A stretch of 64,000 bases of DNA from Agrobacterium arsenijevicii (GCA_000949895.1 JWIT01000024.1:41936-105935); one strand, 5' to 3'. Shown: positions 50,972 through 61,285, counted from the first letter of the stretch. Notes: generated by a model from the letters alone, not told the origin. Numbers and translations are program-made.

Positions 50972-51925
50972 CTAGTCGGAAACACTGCGACGCATGTTCA
51001 GATCAGGGGCTTCCATGCCCGGTACATAGCTGTTCGATATCAGGCCCTTGCAATGGTCCTCGAAACTGCGGACCATGCGTGTGGCCACCTGTTGGCCGAT
51101 GCGGATGAGGCCGATACGCATGGGCTTGTGTTCGCCCGCCAGGCGAAGGCCGACGAGCCGGCGGCCGTCTAGCGCCGCCTTGTTCTTGGGGCGGACATTG
51201 GCCAGGGTATAGCCATATTGGTTACCGACCATCGTGCGGATGACTTCCTGATGCTGGATCTGCGCGACGATGTTGGGCGATACGCCGGCGGCGGCGAAGA
51301 GGCCGAGAAAATAATCCCGCGACAAAGGCAGATCGAGCAGAATGAATTCCCGCTCTTCAAGTTCCTTGAGCGTAATGGCGGAAAGTGCTGCGAGAGGATC
51401 CGTTTCCGCCACCTGCACATAGGGCGGCAATTCCGCCAGCACGGTGAACTCGAAACCCTCAGGGATAGACAGGTCATAGGAAAGGGCGACATCGATTTCA
51501 GCCCGTTCGAGCTTTGCCAGAAGGACGCTATGGTCCGCGACCGTCGGTCTCACCTGCGCGCCGGGAAAGGCGGCCCTGAAACTATGGCTGACTTCCGGCA
51601 GAAGCATTGGCGCGAAAGTGAGCAGGCAACCCAGCGATAGCGTTCCGCGGACCTGATCCGAGGCTTCGGACGCCGCGATATAGAGGTTCTGTCCCTGTTC
51701 GATGACGGCCTTTGCCTGCGCCAGTATCTTCTGCCCCGCAGGGGTGAGCGAAAGGCCCTGGGCGTGCCGTCGCAGGAAGAGCTGGGTGTTGAGCTCGATT
51801 TCAAGCTGCGAGATCGCCGTTGAGATGGATGGCTGCGAAACGCGGATGCGCTCGGAGGCGAGCGTGATCGAGCCGGCCTCGGCGGTGGCGATGAAATATT
51901 CAAGTTGGCGAAGCGTAAAACGCAT
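50972..51925 (-). CDS. LysR-family transcriptional regulator
   Basis: A 317-aa regulator. The N-terminal helix-turn-helix is SITLASERIRVSQPSISTAI (residues 19-38), followed by a substrate-binding domain. It lies between the glucosidase operon (same strand) and the divergent FMO gene and probably controls one or both. The ATG at 51925 is the only sensible start. Confidence 0.92.
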   Translation of the reverse strand: MRFTLRQLEYFIATAEAGSITLASERIRVSQPSISTAISQLEIELNTQLFLRRHAQGLSLTPAGQKILAQAKAVIEQGQNLYIAASEASDQVRGTLSLGCLLTFAPMLLPEVSHSFRAAFPGAQVRPTVADHSVLLAKLERAEIDVALSYDLSIPEGFEFTVLAELPPYVQVAETDPLAALSAITLKELEEREFILLDLPLSRDYFLGLFAAAGVSPNIVAQIQHQEVIRTMVGNQYGYTLANVRPKNKAALDGRRLVGLRLAGEHKPMRIGLIRIGQQVATRMVRSFEDHCKGLISNSYVPGMEAPDLNMRRSVSD

Positions 51926-52212
51926 GTGCAGCCCTTACGTAGCATGTGCGCGGGGGCTGGCAGTGAATGCGAAAGCCCTTTGCCAATTGGGCGCGGTCAA
52001 GTCGCCCTTCTTAAGATTACCAGTTCCTAAAGTGTAAACCACGCTTCCGGCAATAGCCTGTAGCGTCTGGGGCAAGAAAAGCCGTTGCTTTTGGCGATCC
52101 TAACCAGTGCTGCAGGAAATCATAATTTTCTGAAGCTCCACCCTTCGCTAGATCGATAGCCAAGCAGCCGTTGCGGTCAACAGATCCCGGCGAAGAGAGG
52201 GAAGGGCCAATA

Positions 52213-53463
52213 ATGTCAGTCGAAAAAATCCATACGCTTGTCGTTGGGGCAGGGCAGGCCGGCGTCGCGATGAGCGAGCACCTTGGCAAGAACGGTATAG
52301 ACCATGTCGTGCTTGAAAAGGGGCGTATTGCCGAGCGCTGGCGTTCGATGCGCTGGGATTCGCTCGTTGCCAACGGCCCGGCCTGGCACGACCGTTTTCC
52401 GAATATGGATTTTTCCGGCGATCCCGATGCCTTTGTGCCGAAGGAAGAGGTGGCCGATTATTTCGATGCCTATGCCCGGATGAACGATGCGCCGGTGCGT
52501 TGCGGCGTCGAGGTTACCCGTGTCGAGCGTCTTGAAGGCCGTCCGGGTTTTCGCGTCGAGACCTCCGGCGGCGTCATCGAGGCAAGCAATGTCGTGGCGG
52601 CGACCGGGCCTTTCCAGAAGCCGAATATTCCACCGCTGGTTCCGCGCGAAAGCGGCCTCGACCAGATCCATTCCAGCGAATACCGCAATCCCGCCCAGCT
52701 TTCCGAAGGCGCGGTGCTGGTGGTCGGCGCCGGCTCTTCCGGGGTGCAGATCGCCGAAGAATTGATGCGTGCCGGGCGGAAGGTCTATCTGTCCGTCGGT
52801 CCCCATGATCGTCCGCCACGCGCCTATCGCGGCCGGGATTTCGTCTGGTGGCTCGGTGTTCTCGGCAAATGGGACGCGCAGGCGCAGGCGGCCGGTGCCG
52901 AGCACGTCACCATTGCGGTGAGTGGCGCGCGCGGTGGCGAAACGATCGATTTTCGTCGTCTTGCCGCGCAGGGCATGGTGCTGGTGGGCATGACCGGCGC
53001 TTATACGGATGGCAAGCTGACTTTCAGCAATGATCTCGCCCGCAATCTCGACCGAGGTGACCAAAACTATCTTTCGCTGCTGGATGAGGCGGATGCTTTT
53101 GTCGCCCGCAACGGTCTCAATCTCCCGCAGGAACCGGACGCACGCATTCTCGGGCCTGCGGTCGATTGTGTCACCAATCCGCTGCGGGAACTCGATCTTG
53201 GTAAGGCGGGAGTGACGACAATCATCTGGGCCACGGGGTTCAGCTCCGATTACAGCTGGTTGAAGGTGGGTGCTTTCGACGAGGCGGGCCGGCCGAAGCA
53301 CCAGCGTGGCGTCTCGGCGGAGAAGGGCATCTATTTTCTCGGTCTGCCGTGGCTTTCGGGTCGAGGTTCCAGCTTCATCTGGGGCGTCTGGCACGATGCC
53401 AAACACGTCGCCGATCACATCGCCATTCAGGACACCTACATGGCGTATTCGCCGCAAGGCTGA
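52213..53463 (+). CDS. Flavin-containing monooxygenase-like FAD/NAD(P) oxidoreductase
   Basis: A 416-aa enzyme. Two Rossmann motifs are visible: FAD-binding VVGAGQAGVAMSEHLG at residues 10-25 and NADPH-binding VVGAGSSGVQIAEEL near 178-192. The FMO-type segment is partly present (TIIWATGFSSDYSWL). It oxidises N- or S-containing small molecules. ATG 52213 follows GAAGGG. It is divergent from lysR and followed by RidA and DUF1028 genes, a set often seen in catabolism of nitrogen compounds. Confidence 0.88.
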   Translation: MSVEKIHTLVVGAGQAGVAMSEHLGKNGIDHVVLEKGRIAERWRSMRWDSLVANGPAWHDRFPNMDFSGDPDAFVPKEEVADYFDAYARMNDAPVRCGVEVTRVERLEGRPGFRVETSGGVIEASNVVAATGPFQKPNIPPLVPRESGLDQIHSSEYRNPAQLSEGAVLVVGAGSSGVQIAEELMRAGRKVYLSVGPHDRPPRAYRGRDFVWWLGVLGKWDAQAQAAGAEHVTIAVSGARGGETIDFRRLAAQGMVLVGMTGAYTDGKLTFSNDLARNLDRGDQNYLSLLDEADAFVARNGLNLPQEPDARILGPAVDCVTNPLRELDLGKAGVTTIIWATGFSSDYSWLKVGAFDEAGRPKHQRGVSAEKGIYFLGLPWLSGRGSSFIWGVWHDAKHVADHIAIQDTYMAYSPQG

Positions 53464-53518
53464 ACGTCCCTGAAACACGGCGTCACAATTTCATTTGCCC
53501 GTTCCGATGGAGAATAGA

Positions 53519-53932
53519 ATGGCACATACCCGCATTCGCAAGTTCAATACGAAGGAAACCTACCCCGAGCAACGGCTCGACAACGATCTCTGCCAGGCGG
53601 TGGTCGCACGCGGCACGGTGATTTTTCTGCGCGGCCAGTGCCCGCAGGATCTCGACACGGCAAAGAATATCGACAGCCACGATCCGGTCACGCAGACCCA
53701 CAAGGTCATGCAGAACATTCGCCAATTGGTCGAAGAGTCCGGTGGCAAGATGGAGCATGTGACCAAGCTCGTCGTCTATCTGACCGATGTACGTCATCGC
53801 GAAGCGGTCTACCGGACCATGGGCGAATATATAAAGGGCGTCTATCCGGTCTGCACAGGCCTCGTTGTCGTGGCACTTGCACGCCCCGAATGGCTAGTCG
53901 AAATCGACGCCACCGCCGTCATTCCCGATTGA
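53519..53932 (+). CDS. RidA (YjgF) family enamine/imine deaminase
   Basis: A 137-aa RidA-family protein with the core VVARGTVIFLRGQCPQDLDT, a central helix TQTHKVMQNIRQLVEESGG and the typical end VVVALARPEWLVEIDATA. RidA proteins hydrolyse reactive enamines or imines made by amine-oxidising or PLP enzymes. ATG 53519 has GGAG 8 nt upstream. It follows the FMO gene by 55 bp and may clear an imine made by it. Confidence 0.9.
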   Translation: MAHTRIRKFNTKETYPEQRLDNDLCQAVVARGTVIFLRGQCPQDLDTAKNIDSHDPVTQTHKVMQNIRQLVEESGGKMEHVTKLVVYLTDVRHREAVYRTMGEYIKGVYPVCTGLVVVALARPEWLVEIDATAVIPD

Positions 53933-54020
53933 TCTATCAAGGTCAGCCTTTCAAAGAGCCGATCCGTCGTGACAGCGGTTCTGAAAGTGCAGCGCATGTT
54001 CTGAAAAACAGGAGTTCGAC

Positions 54021-54698
54021 ATGACTTTTTCCATCATCGCGCGTTGCGCGGATACCGGCCAGTTCGGGGTGGCTATTTCCTCGTCGTCTCCCGCCGTTGC
54101 CGCACGGTGCGTCTGGGCTGAAGCCGGTGTCGGCGCCGTCGCAACGCAAAACGTCACAAATCCGGCTCTTGGAAACTTGATGCTGCGACGTCTGGCCGAG
54201 GGCGTAGGTGCCGCAGAAGCAGTATCAAGCGCTCGGGATCACGACGCGTTTCCAGATTATCGCCAGCTTCTCGCAATAGATGCGAAGGGAAATACGGCAA
54301 TTCATTCCGGCACGAAGGCCTTGGGAATATGGACGTCCGCCTCCGGCAAGGACTGTGCGGCCGGTGGAAACCTGCTGGCAAATGACGGAATCCCGGCGGC
54401 GATGGTTCAAGCATTTGAGATCGCCGAAGGTCCGCTCGGCGACAGGCTGGTTGCGGCTCTCAAAGCAGCCGTTGAAAATGGTGGTGAAGCGGGCCCGGTT
54501 CATTCTGCCGGACTGTTGATCGTCGATCGTGAAAGCTGGCCCTATGCGGAATTGCGTATCGACTGGCTCGATGAGGGATGCCCGGTCGAGGCCGTCGCCC
54601 GTGCCTGGGAAATCTATAAGCCGCAGGCCGATGTTTATGTGACGCGGGCGCTCAACCCATCGGATGCACCGTCCTATGGTGTTCCTGGAGACGAGTAG
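54021..54698 (+). CDS. DUF1028 (Ntn-hydrolase-like) protein
   Basis: A 225-aa protein with the DUF1028 N-terminus MTFSIIARCADTGQFGVAIS and the later block AAGGNLLANDGIPAAM. The fold is related to Ntn hydrolases, and the family often occurs with amidohydrolase and RidA genes. ATG 54021 has CAGGAG 7 nt upstream. It ends the FMO-RidA-DUF1028 unit. The reaction is not known. Confidence 0.85.
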   Translation: MTFSIIARCADTGQFGVAISSSSPAVAARCVWAEAGVGAVATQNVTNPALGNLMLRRLAEGVGAAEAVSSARDHDAFPDYRQLLAIDAKGNTAIHSGTKALGIWTSASGKDCAAGGNLLANDGIPAAMVQAFEIAEGPLGDRLVAALKAAVENGGEAGPVHSAGLLIVDRESWPYAELRIDWLDEGCPVEAVARAWEIYKPQADVYVTRALNPSDAPSYGVPGDE

Positions 54699-54751
54699 TC
54701 GGAGTTAGCACCTTTGCCGGTTTGGCCGCGATGCTGCAAATGGGGCATCCG

Positions 54752-55057
54752 TCACCTTTTCAATACCTCCGACCATAAAACGACAAATGCCTGCTGGTAG
54801 GCCAGATCGCGTTGCACATTTTGCAATGTTAGATCCGTGAGAAGTATTCTGGAGCTGTTTCTGTTCAAAATGTTCAGTCGCTGGGTCTTTGCCAGTAGGG
54901 CCGTGACATGAGCACGACTGATCCCATAGGTGCGCGCTGCTGCCTTGCAGGAAAATTCACAACCCACCGCATCACATTCACCGGTTTTGGCTGCAAACAG
55001 CAAATCCAGCAGTAACGGGAAATCGCGTGCGGTGGATCGATTCCTGGCTGAGGACAC
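54752..55057 (-). CDS. Short helix-turn-helix-like protein, possibly a fragment
   Basis: A 101-aa frame containing AARTYGISRAHVTALLAKTQ, which reads as a helix-turn-helix, and a helical end (QRDLAYQQAFVVLWSEVLKR). It overlaps the LysR fragment on the other strand. It may be the C-terminal part of a longer regulator. No ribosome binding site is evident. Confidence 0.35.
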   Translation of the reverse strand: MSSARNRSTARDFPLLLDLLFAAKTGECDAVGCEFSCKAAARTYGISRAHVTALLAKTQRLNILNRNSSRILLTDLTLQNVQRDLAYQQAFVVLWSEVLKR

Positions 55058-55178
55058 ACATGACCGAGACCGATCAGTTCAATGTGCTCTGGTCGGCCAG
55101 CCGCCAGATCATACCCAAACTGGGGGCGTTCGTCGATTTCATGGCCGAGCATCTGCAGCCCCAATATGTGCCGCATAG
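55027..55178 (+). pseudogene. C-terminal fragment of a LysR regulator
   Basis: The frame reads FNVLWSASRQIIPKLGAFVD, then FMAEHL, the conserved tail of LysR proteins (LWP..R...PK.R.F.DF..E.L). Only about 35 residues remain, with no helix-turn-helix. Confidence 0.6.
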
Positions 55179-55631
55179 CCCTGCTCCGACAGTGGCGACG
55201 ATAACCGCGGAGTTAAATCCCAAAACGTCATTGACAGTGGCTATGCCCAGTTATCTCACCAGCCTTACAGCTCCCTTATTAAGGAGCGCTCTGAAGCCGT
55301 CTCCCATTGGGCCAGCAAGACAAAGGCCGGGGAGCAGTTGACCGTCTGGCTCGGGATCGAGCCAGACTTCGTGGACAAGCTTGTTTTTCATTGAAGTGTT
55401 TTACTTCACGAACCATCCTTCGGAAAGAGGCGGTCGGACGCAAAAGGGAGGCTACTACGTGCGGCAGTTGCTTGCAGCTTTCTACCTGCTGAGATCATTG
55501 TCAGGAAAATTCGCCCTCGCTCAAGAGGGGGCGCCTGAGAGCGTCCCCATTATCAGCGACTATTCCGCCGGTTGTCGTGGCGTTTAAATTCTGACACGCA
55601 GCCTAGAGAACTTCATCAAGCGCAGAAACAG
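55179..55631. other. Gene-poor region with a short open frame
   Basis: A plus-strand frame ending at TGA 55392-55394 gives about 70 residues (SQNVIDSGYAQLSHQPYSSL ... WLGIEPDFVDKLVFH) without a start or ribosome binding site; it looks like the end of a lost gene. The rest shows nothing recognisable. Confidence 0.3.
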
Positions 55632-56765
55632 CTACTCGCCAGCGAGCTCGTCTATGGGATAGAGATTGGGGAATTTTTTTGCTGCATCGCCAAGAGAGAG
55701 CTGATGCGCGCAACCCCGATCACCGCTATGTTGGAGATGCCCCTTCACATCTTGCCGCTCCGTATAGCCGGTACCCACGCTGTTAATTTCAACCGCGCTT
55801 TTGTCTTCACGAAACGCTGGATCACAAAGAACTATCCCTCGCAACAACCCGGCCGGAGACGCCGCCAGACCATCTTCGGAAAACTGCAGGGGAGGGACAT
55901 CAGCCCACGCCCAGTTTCCAGCGGCGTTCCATTGGACTAGACGTCCGAACCTTTTTGACGCGTCGGATGTGTCAATCTCGTACACAACGCCGGACACGTT
56001 CGTCTTAAAGACATTTGGAGTGATTATGTCTGTCGTCATGTAAGAGAATGACAGATCTGAATAGCCGATATTCAGATCGACGGGTTTATTATAGAAGAAA
56101 TTCTCGTCCAAGCCACTTCCTAAGAAGGTAGTGCCCTTCAGCTTGTCGAAATTCCAGATTGCACTCAACGCTTTCAAGCCCACAAATGTACTTTTGCCAA
56201 GCTCCGCCTGGACAGGATTTGGGGGCTGCGAGATCACGGGAATTGCGCCTACACTCTTCACCACAGTGTACATCGACTCCAGCGTCACGCGCGCCATGCT
56301 TCCGGGTTGTGCGATATCGACATTGGAAAAGATCGGCTCTTTAATGCAACGACGATTTTCATTGTTATATTGGCCTATTGCCTCGCAAGAAAGATCAACA
56401 CCTTCAAGGTTTCTCCCACTTTTTATAAGGAAGGAAATGTGTTCGCCTTTGCCTGTATTCCCGCCTGAGCGCAGAAGCAGGGAATTCCATGCTCGCTCAA
56501 TCCTCTCTTCAGCGCGGAGAAGCTTCTCATCAGCTCTCATTTCCCGCTCATCGATCCGGTCTCTGAGTTCGTCCCGAAGAGCTTCGTTGGTGATGTAAAG
56601 GCTGTATAGCGAATATGAAGCAATCGCGAAGCCTACGATCTTCACCAGCGCACTTCTATTGAGTACGGAGATAATGTTGTGGTTTAACCAGTTGTCGATA
56701 GCGGGTACGTGCGTTGCGCCGCCGGTTCGAAATCTAGACCTTTCGCGACTATATCTTCCACGCAT
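55632..56765 (-). CDS. Membrane-anchored hypothetical protein with coiled coil
   Basis: A 377-aa protein. One membrane segment (about residues 42-60, VKIVGFAIASYSLYSLYIT) is followed by a charged coiled coil (RDRIDEREMRADEKLLRAEE) and a 270-residue domain. That domain includes a stretch like a short pentapeptide repeat (EGVDLSCEAI ... IFSNVDIAQ), so a beta-solenoid is possible. Not recognised. Flanked by gene fragments, in a low-GC area with AT-rich upstream DNA, so probably acquired. Confidence 0.6.
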   Translation of the reverse strand: MRGRYSRERSRFRTGGATHVPAIDNWLNHNIISVLNRSALVKIVGFAIASYSLYSLYITNEALRDELRDRIDEREMRADEKLLRAEERIERAWNSLLLRSGGNTGKGEHISFLIKSGRNLEGVDLSCEAIGQYNNENRRCIKEPIFSNVDIAQPGSMARVTLESMYTVVKSVGAIPVISQPPNPVQAELGKSTFVGLKALSAIWNFDKLKGTTFLGSGLDENFFYNKPVDLNIGYSDLSFSYMTTDIITPNVFKTNVSGVVYEIDTSDASKRFGRLVQWNAAGNWAWADVPPLQFSEDGLAASPAGLLRGIVLCDPAFREDKSAVEINSVGTGYTERQDVKGHLQHSGDRGCAHQLSLGDAAKKFPNLYPIDELAGE

Positions 56766-57000
56766 ATGCGTCCACCATCTACTCGGCTCAGTTGTATTTA
56801 CTTATCCATGATGGCCGCAAAAAAAATCAACACGAAATTCATTCCGAGGGAATGAAAAAATCAAACAAGTATCAAAAACAACTAACTTGAAGTGCTGGGA
56901 CCGCCGTCTTTTCGGCTTGTCCGAGCCTAATCAAAAAATCTCAGGATGTCGCCGACAGGATTAGAATAGAATATTAGAATCCCGCAATTTGGTCGGCGAA
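56766..57000. other. AT-rich intergenic region
   Basis: No gene seen. Strongly AT-rich (A-runs at 56817-56880), suitable as a promoter region for the membrane protein gene. Confidence 0.3.
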
Positions 57001-57360
57001 ATGGGACAGACGCTCGTGCGACTCGGCTTAAGGGTAGAACCTCTGACGTCTGCTGAGGTTCGCAGGGCCACCGAGGTCAACCGTGCCCACGCTCGCCTCT
57101 CTGCTCCTGACACGTTTGCATTCGTGCTAGCGCAAACTCGGGGTTGGGGACTGCTTACGGGTGACGGAGTGCTTCAAGAGTTTGCGACTGCCGAGAGGCT
57201 TGAAATGCACGGTGTGCTGTGGGTGATTGATCAGTTCGCCGATGGCGGCCATGTGCAGTTCGAGCATTTGCATTCCGGCCTTAGTCGCTTAGCAAATCAC
57301 CCCCGGTGCCGCTTGCCATCAGGCGAAATCCGCCGTCGGCTCATCCGCTTCTCGAGATAG
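57001..57360 (+). pseudogene. PIN-domain protein, N-terminally truncated
   Basis: A 119-aa frame from ATG 57001 contains the C-terminal half of a PIN domain: LSAPDTFAFVLAQTRGWGLL (acidic Asp), TGDGVLQEFA and HGVLWVIDQFADGG. The N-terminal strand with the first catalytic Asp is missing and stops lie upstream, so the nuclease is probably dead. No antitoxin gene is next to it. Confidence 0.6.
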
Positions 57361-57511
57361 GCCACGTTGCGCTCTGCACTGCAGATTTAATTTTCAATCA
57401 GATACTTAGCTCAATTCGCAAAGCGGATCGTAGGTTCATATCCGTTCAAGAGCAGTCGGACTGGCAAGCTAAGCCATCACGGGAATTCGATCGGGCACAA
57501 AGACTGGCCTA

Positions 57512-60500
57512 CTATCGGCTCAACCCAAGCCCCTGCGACCGGACGAACTGCTGTTTCAGCGCGTGGTCATGGCTGAGCTTGGCATGGCGTGTACGATCCA
57601 CCATGCGGGCGATCGTCCTGATCTGCTCGGCCTGCTTTGTCAGCTCCGGGCGTGCCTCCAGCTCCTTGGCGAACCTGCGAGGATCGGAATTACCAAACCG
57701 CCGCGTGAGCGCGTCAGCGACCAGCTTTGCCTCATCAAGCGTGGCTTGCCCCTCAGGTGACGATCGCAGCTCTGCGATAAACTTGCTCCGCTTTTCGACC
57801 GGCATCTTCTCCACCTTGGCAATGATCTCGGCGCTACGCGGCGTGAGGCCGGGCACTTCGATCACGTCACGCTGTTCGCGCTGCCATTTTTCGCTCGCGC
57901 GCTCTTCGCCAAGCCGGCGCTCCCATGCCTCGGAGACGTAGCCAATATGGGCAGACAGAGACTTGGCATATTGTAGCGCCTCCTTCCGCTCCTTGTTGTT
58001 CCCGAACATCCCCGACTTGCCGCGTAGCTCCCCAAACCGCTCGGGTTGTTCGGCCATGGCCTTAGCCATGATGTTGCCGTTGCCTTCCTTCTCGGCAATC
58101 GCGGTGCGCAGTCTTGCCGCGACCTCGGCCGGATCACGGAACACGTGCCGCGCTAGAGATTCCACCGTATCGAACCTCTGCTCGACGACCGACATCGCTC
58201 TGTTCTGCGCCACCTGTTCGATGGTGTGGTCGTAACGGGTGATCGCTGGCACCAGCGGAGCTGGTTTACCGGTTTCCAGCGGCAATCGTTGGCCGACAGC
58301 TTCTGTGGGGGCAGGGACGGCGCCGTCTTGCGACATGAGGTCGGACCACCGGATGCGGCGATATCCTTTATTGTCTTCTGTCCGGTCGTCCCGCCGATCG
58401 CCATCATTTTTTCGGGCGAACGCATTGCGACGATCTTCGCGGCGAACAGGGCCGGCCAGATCGCCGGCACGTTCCTCGTAAACCTGCTCACGCTCTGATG
58501 GCCGGTCCTGTTGCTCCCGCACCGGATGGGCCGCACGGGACAAAAACTCTTGACGCTCATCTTGGGCGGAAGCAAGTTCGATCTCGCTTCTTACCCCAAG
58601 CTCTTGCCCGATCCATGGGTCGCTTGCGATCCCGCGCCGCTCGGCAAAGTCCCTGATGTAATCCAGCGTTGTTTCCTTCGCGCCGGAACGCGACAGGCGG
58701 CTTGTCAGCTGCCGGTAGGCCAGTTCGTCACCCTTGACGACGCGCCAAGCATTGCGCTCGGCCTGCGTGCCGTCCGGAAGCGTGACAGGCGTGGCTCCTT
58801 CATGCCGGAGACCAATCCTGTCCCCGATCGCGGGCGACGCCTGCTGCATGGCCCGCTTGAGATCGACGCCCCACACTGTATGTCGCTCGCCCTTGTCATT
58901 TTCCAGCGTCACAAAATAGCTGTCGCGTGATTGCGGATTATGCTCGTAGGGCGCAACGCCATGGTCAACCAGCCGGCCCGCACTGGCGAACTCCTTGATG
59001 TCAGCATAGAGCTGCACGCCGTCGCGATGCCTGGTCATGGCGACATAGGTCAGATGCCGATCCATGGTGCCGGACGCCAGCACAAAGGCGCGATCGACTG
59101 TCGCCCCCTGGTTTTTATGGATCGTCGTCGCATAGCCGTGGTCGATCGCCTGGTAGGTGTCCGTGGGAATGCTGACGCTATCGCCGCCTCGACCATCGAG
59201 CTGGGCGATAATCAGGCCCCTTTCGACATGCTCGACTGTGCCAAGCATGCCGTTTTTCACACGGAGGTCGCGGTTGTTTTCGAGGAAGATGATCCGGTCA
59301 CCGGCGGCGAAGGCACGTTTGCCGTTTTTGGTCTGGAACACGCGTTCTCCACCGTCCTCACCATCCCCACGGTCACCACCGTCGCTCAGCCCGTGGCTGC
59401 GCTCCAGCCTTTGTCTGTTCTGAAGTTCGGAGCGGATGGCGGCATTGAGGGTTCGCACATCGGCACGGCGATGCGCCATGGCAACCCGGTTGCCATCCGG
59501 ACGCTCGGCACTGTCAGCAAGATAATCACGCACAATCTCTGCCATCGCCGCGTCGCGGCTTTCCGCAAAGTGGATGTCGCCGTGATCCCGGTAGGCGGCG
59601 AGGCCCTCGGCCGTCTTGTGGGTCGCAAAGGCAACCGATGCTTTTCTCTGCCAATCATGGTGCTGGCGGCGAATGTCGGAAAGTTCGACATGGCCAATCT
59701 GCTCGGCAATCGCCCTGAAGGGTGCACCGGCCCCGATTGCCTGTAGCTGCTCATGGTCGCCGACAAGAACGATCTTTGCGCCGCGCTCTTCCGCTTCTCC
59801 GATAAAGCGGGCGAGTTGCCGGCTCCCGATCATGCCGGCCTCGTCGATGACGAACACGTCACTGCGGCCGATCATACCCCGACCATTGTCCCAACTGTAA
59901 GACCATGACGCCAGGGTGCGGCTCTGGATGCCTGAACTTTCCTCAAGACCCTCGGCTGCCTTTCCGGCCAGCGCCGCACCGTGGACCTGATAGCCTTGAG
60001 CCTCCCACGCCGCACGAGCGGCTGCAAGCATGGTGGACTTTCCAGCGCCGGCGAAACCGACCACAGCCGCGATGTGTTCAGGCCCCGTAATATGCTCGAT
60101 CGCGTGACGCTGTTCGTCCGAAAGCCGTGCTGAAACATCACCTGCACTTGCCCGAATGGCGTTATCCTGCTTTTCTATCGCACGATCGACATGATGTCGG
60201 TTAACGCCATGGTCGGATGCCCTCCCCATCCGGTCTGCACTCGCGACCATGGCGTGCTCGATCTCGACCATCTCCCGCGTCGAATACCGCGCAAGCTCGA
60301 TCTCACCCGTCTCACCGTTCACCCGCTCGACCTGAAGCTCGACCAATGCCGACGATGCCATGACAGACGCAAAGGCGTTCTGGAATGTCTGTGCGTCATC
60401 GTTGATATAGCGATGCAAGGTTTTGGCAATATCGTGCCGATCAAACACGCTCTTCTCATTGCTGATCAGCGACAAAACCTGTTCCGGTTTTTGGCGGATC

Positions 60501-61249
60501 AGCGCGGCATTTTGCCGTGCTGCCTCGTCATCCAGTCGCCCGCGCTCGACTGCCATTCCTTGCTGCTGCATCTGCGACGCATGCACGCCCATATGTTCGG
60601 TCGGCGACAACTCAAGGCCGCGCTCCGCATGTGAGCGATGATCGATGCGAACATCCAGGCCTTCGCGTTGAAGCTCACGGTTGGCGATGCCTTCCCATGA
60701 CTGCCGGATATCGCGAAGCTGCATGTCGGTCGTCGCCATACCATTTGCCAACAGCCGTGCGTTCTTGTGCTCAAGAAAAGTTTTCTCGCCAAGGCCGGCT
60801 TCGCCAACCTGTCGCGTCGTCATCAGCACATGCGCATGGTAGTTCCTGACGTCACCATGCTCACTTGGCGAATGGATTGCAAAATCCACGGCAGCGCCAT
60901 AGCGGTTTGCCAGATCCTGGGCAAAGGCTCGCGCAGCCCTCAGTCGCCCCTCTGGTGAAAGCTCATGCGGAAGTGCGATTTCGAATTCGCGAGCGACGCG
61001 GGCATCCTTGCGCTTTTCTGCAAACTCGGCGGCATTCCACAACGTCGAACGATCCAAAGCCCAGTCGGCTGACACGCCTTCCGGCAGCACGATCTCACTA
61101 TGCTCCACACCCTCTTTCCGGGTGAAGTCATGCACAAGGCCATCGCGCTGATTGACGAGTAGAACGGCACAACGGTAGGCGGCAGATGCCACAGCGCTGC
61201 GGCCAGATGACCGCGAGACAGGTTTCGTGCTGAGATGATAAATCGCCAA
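57512..61249 (-). CDS. traA: TraA conjugative relaxase-helicase (Ti/MobL type)
   Basis: A 1245-aa protein. Residues 1-230 are the MobA/MobL relaxase domain with the start IYHLSTKPVSRSSGRSAV and the metal-binding segment RNYHAHVLMTTR. A RecD/TraI-like helicase follows, with Walker A GFAGAGKST and Walker B VFVIDEAGMIG. The C-terminal 400 residues are charged. TraA nicks oriT and unwinds the plasmid for bacterial conjugation; it is independent of VirD2. The start is TTG 61249 with GGAG 7 nt upstream. oriT lies directly upstream and traD/traG are divergent beyond, as in Ti plasmids. Confidence 0.95.
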   Translation of the reverse strand: MAIYHLSTKPVSRSSGRSAVASAAYRCAVLLVNQRDGLVHDFTRKEGVEHSEIVLPEGVSADWALDRSTLWNAAEFAEKRKDARVAREFEIALPHELSPEGRLRAARAFAQDLANRYGAAVDFAIHSPSEHGDVRNYHAHVLMTTRQVGEAGLGEKTFLEHKNARLLANGMATTDMQLRDIRQSWEGIANRELQREGLDVRIDHRSHAERGLELSPTEHMGVHASQMQQQGMAVERGRLDDEAARQNAALIRQKPEQVLSLISNEKSVFDRHDIAKTLHRYINDDAQTFQNAFASVMASSALVELQVERVNGETGEIELARYSTREMVEIEHAMVASADRMGRASDHGVNRHHVDRAIEKQDNAIRASAGDVSARLSDEQRHAIEHITGPEHIAAVVGFAGAGKSTMLAAARAAWEAQGYQVHGAALAGKAAEGLEESSGIQSRTLASWSYSWDNGRGMIGRSDVFVIDEAGMIGSRQLARFIGEAEERGAKIVLVGDHEQLQAIGAGAPFRAIAEQIGHVELSDIRRQHHDWQRKASVAFATHKTAEGLAAYRDHGDIHFAESRDAAMAEIVRDYLADSAERPDGNRVAMAHRRADVRTLNAAIRSELQNRQRLERSHGLSDGGDRGDGEDGGERVFQTKNGKRAFAAGDRIIFLENNRDLRVKNGMLGTVEHVERGLIIAQLDGRGGDSVSIPTDTYQAIDHGYATTIHKNQGATVDRAFVLASGTMDRHLTYVAMTRHRDGVQLYADIKEFASAGRLVDHGVAPYEHNPQSRDSYFVTLENDKGERHTVWGVDLKRAMQQASPAIGDRIGLRHEGATPVTLPDGTQAERNAWRVVKGDELAYRQLTSRLSRSGAKETTLDYIRDFAERRGIASDPWIGQELGVRSEIELASAQDERQEFLSRAAHPVREQQDRPSEREQVYEERAGDLAGPVRREDRRNAFARKNDGDRRDDRTEDNKGYRRIRWSDLMSQDGAVPAPTEAVGQRLPLETGKPAPLVPAITRYDHTIEQVAQNRAMSVVEQRFDTVESLARHVFRDPAEVAARLRTAIAEKEGNGNIMAKAMAEQPERFGELRGKSGMFGNNKERKEALQYAKSLSAHIGYVSEAWERRLGEERASEKWQREQRDVIEVPGLTPRSAEIIAKVEKMPVEKRSKFIAELRSSPEGQATLDEAKLVADALTRRFGNSDPRRFAKELEARPELTKQAEQIRTIARMVDRTRHAKLSHDHALKQQFVRSQGLGLSR

Positions 61250-61285
61250 ACGAAATCTCCGGTCCTCAACGGGGAAATTCAGCGC

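Noticed and set aside
56953..56977. GACAGGATTAGAATAG as a border repeat
   Set aside because: The 3' half of the border is missing, and no partner repeat or eukaryotic-type genes are nearby.
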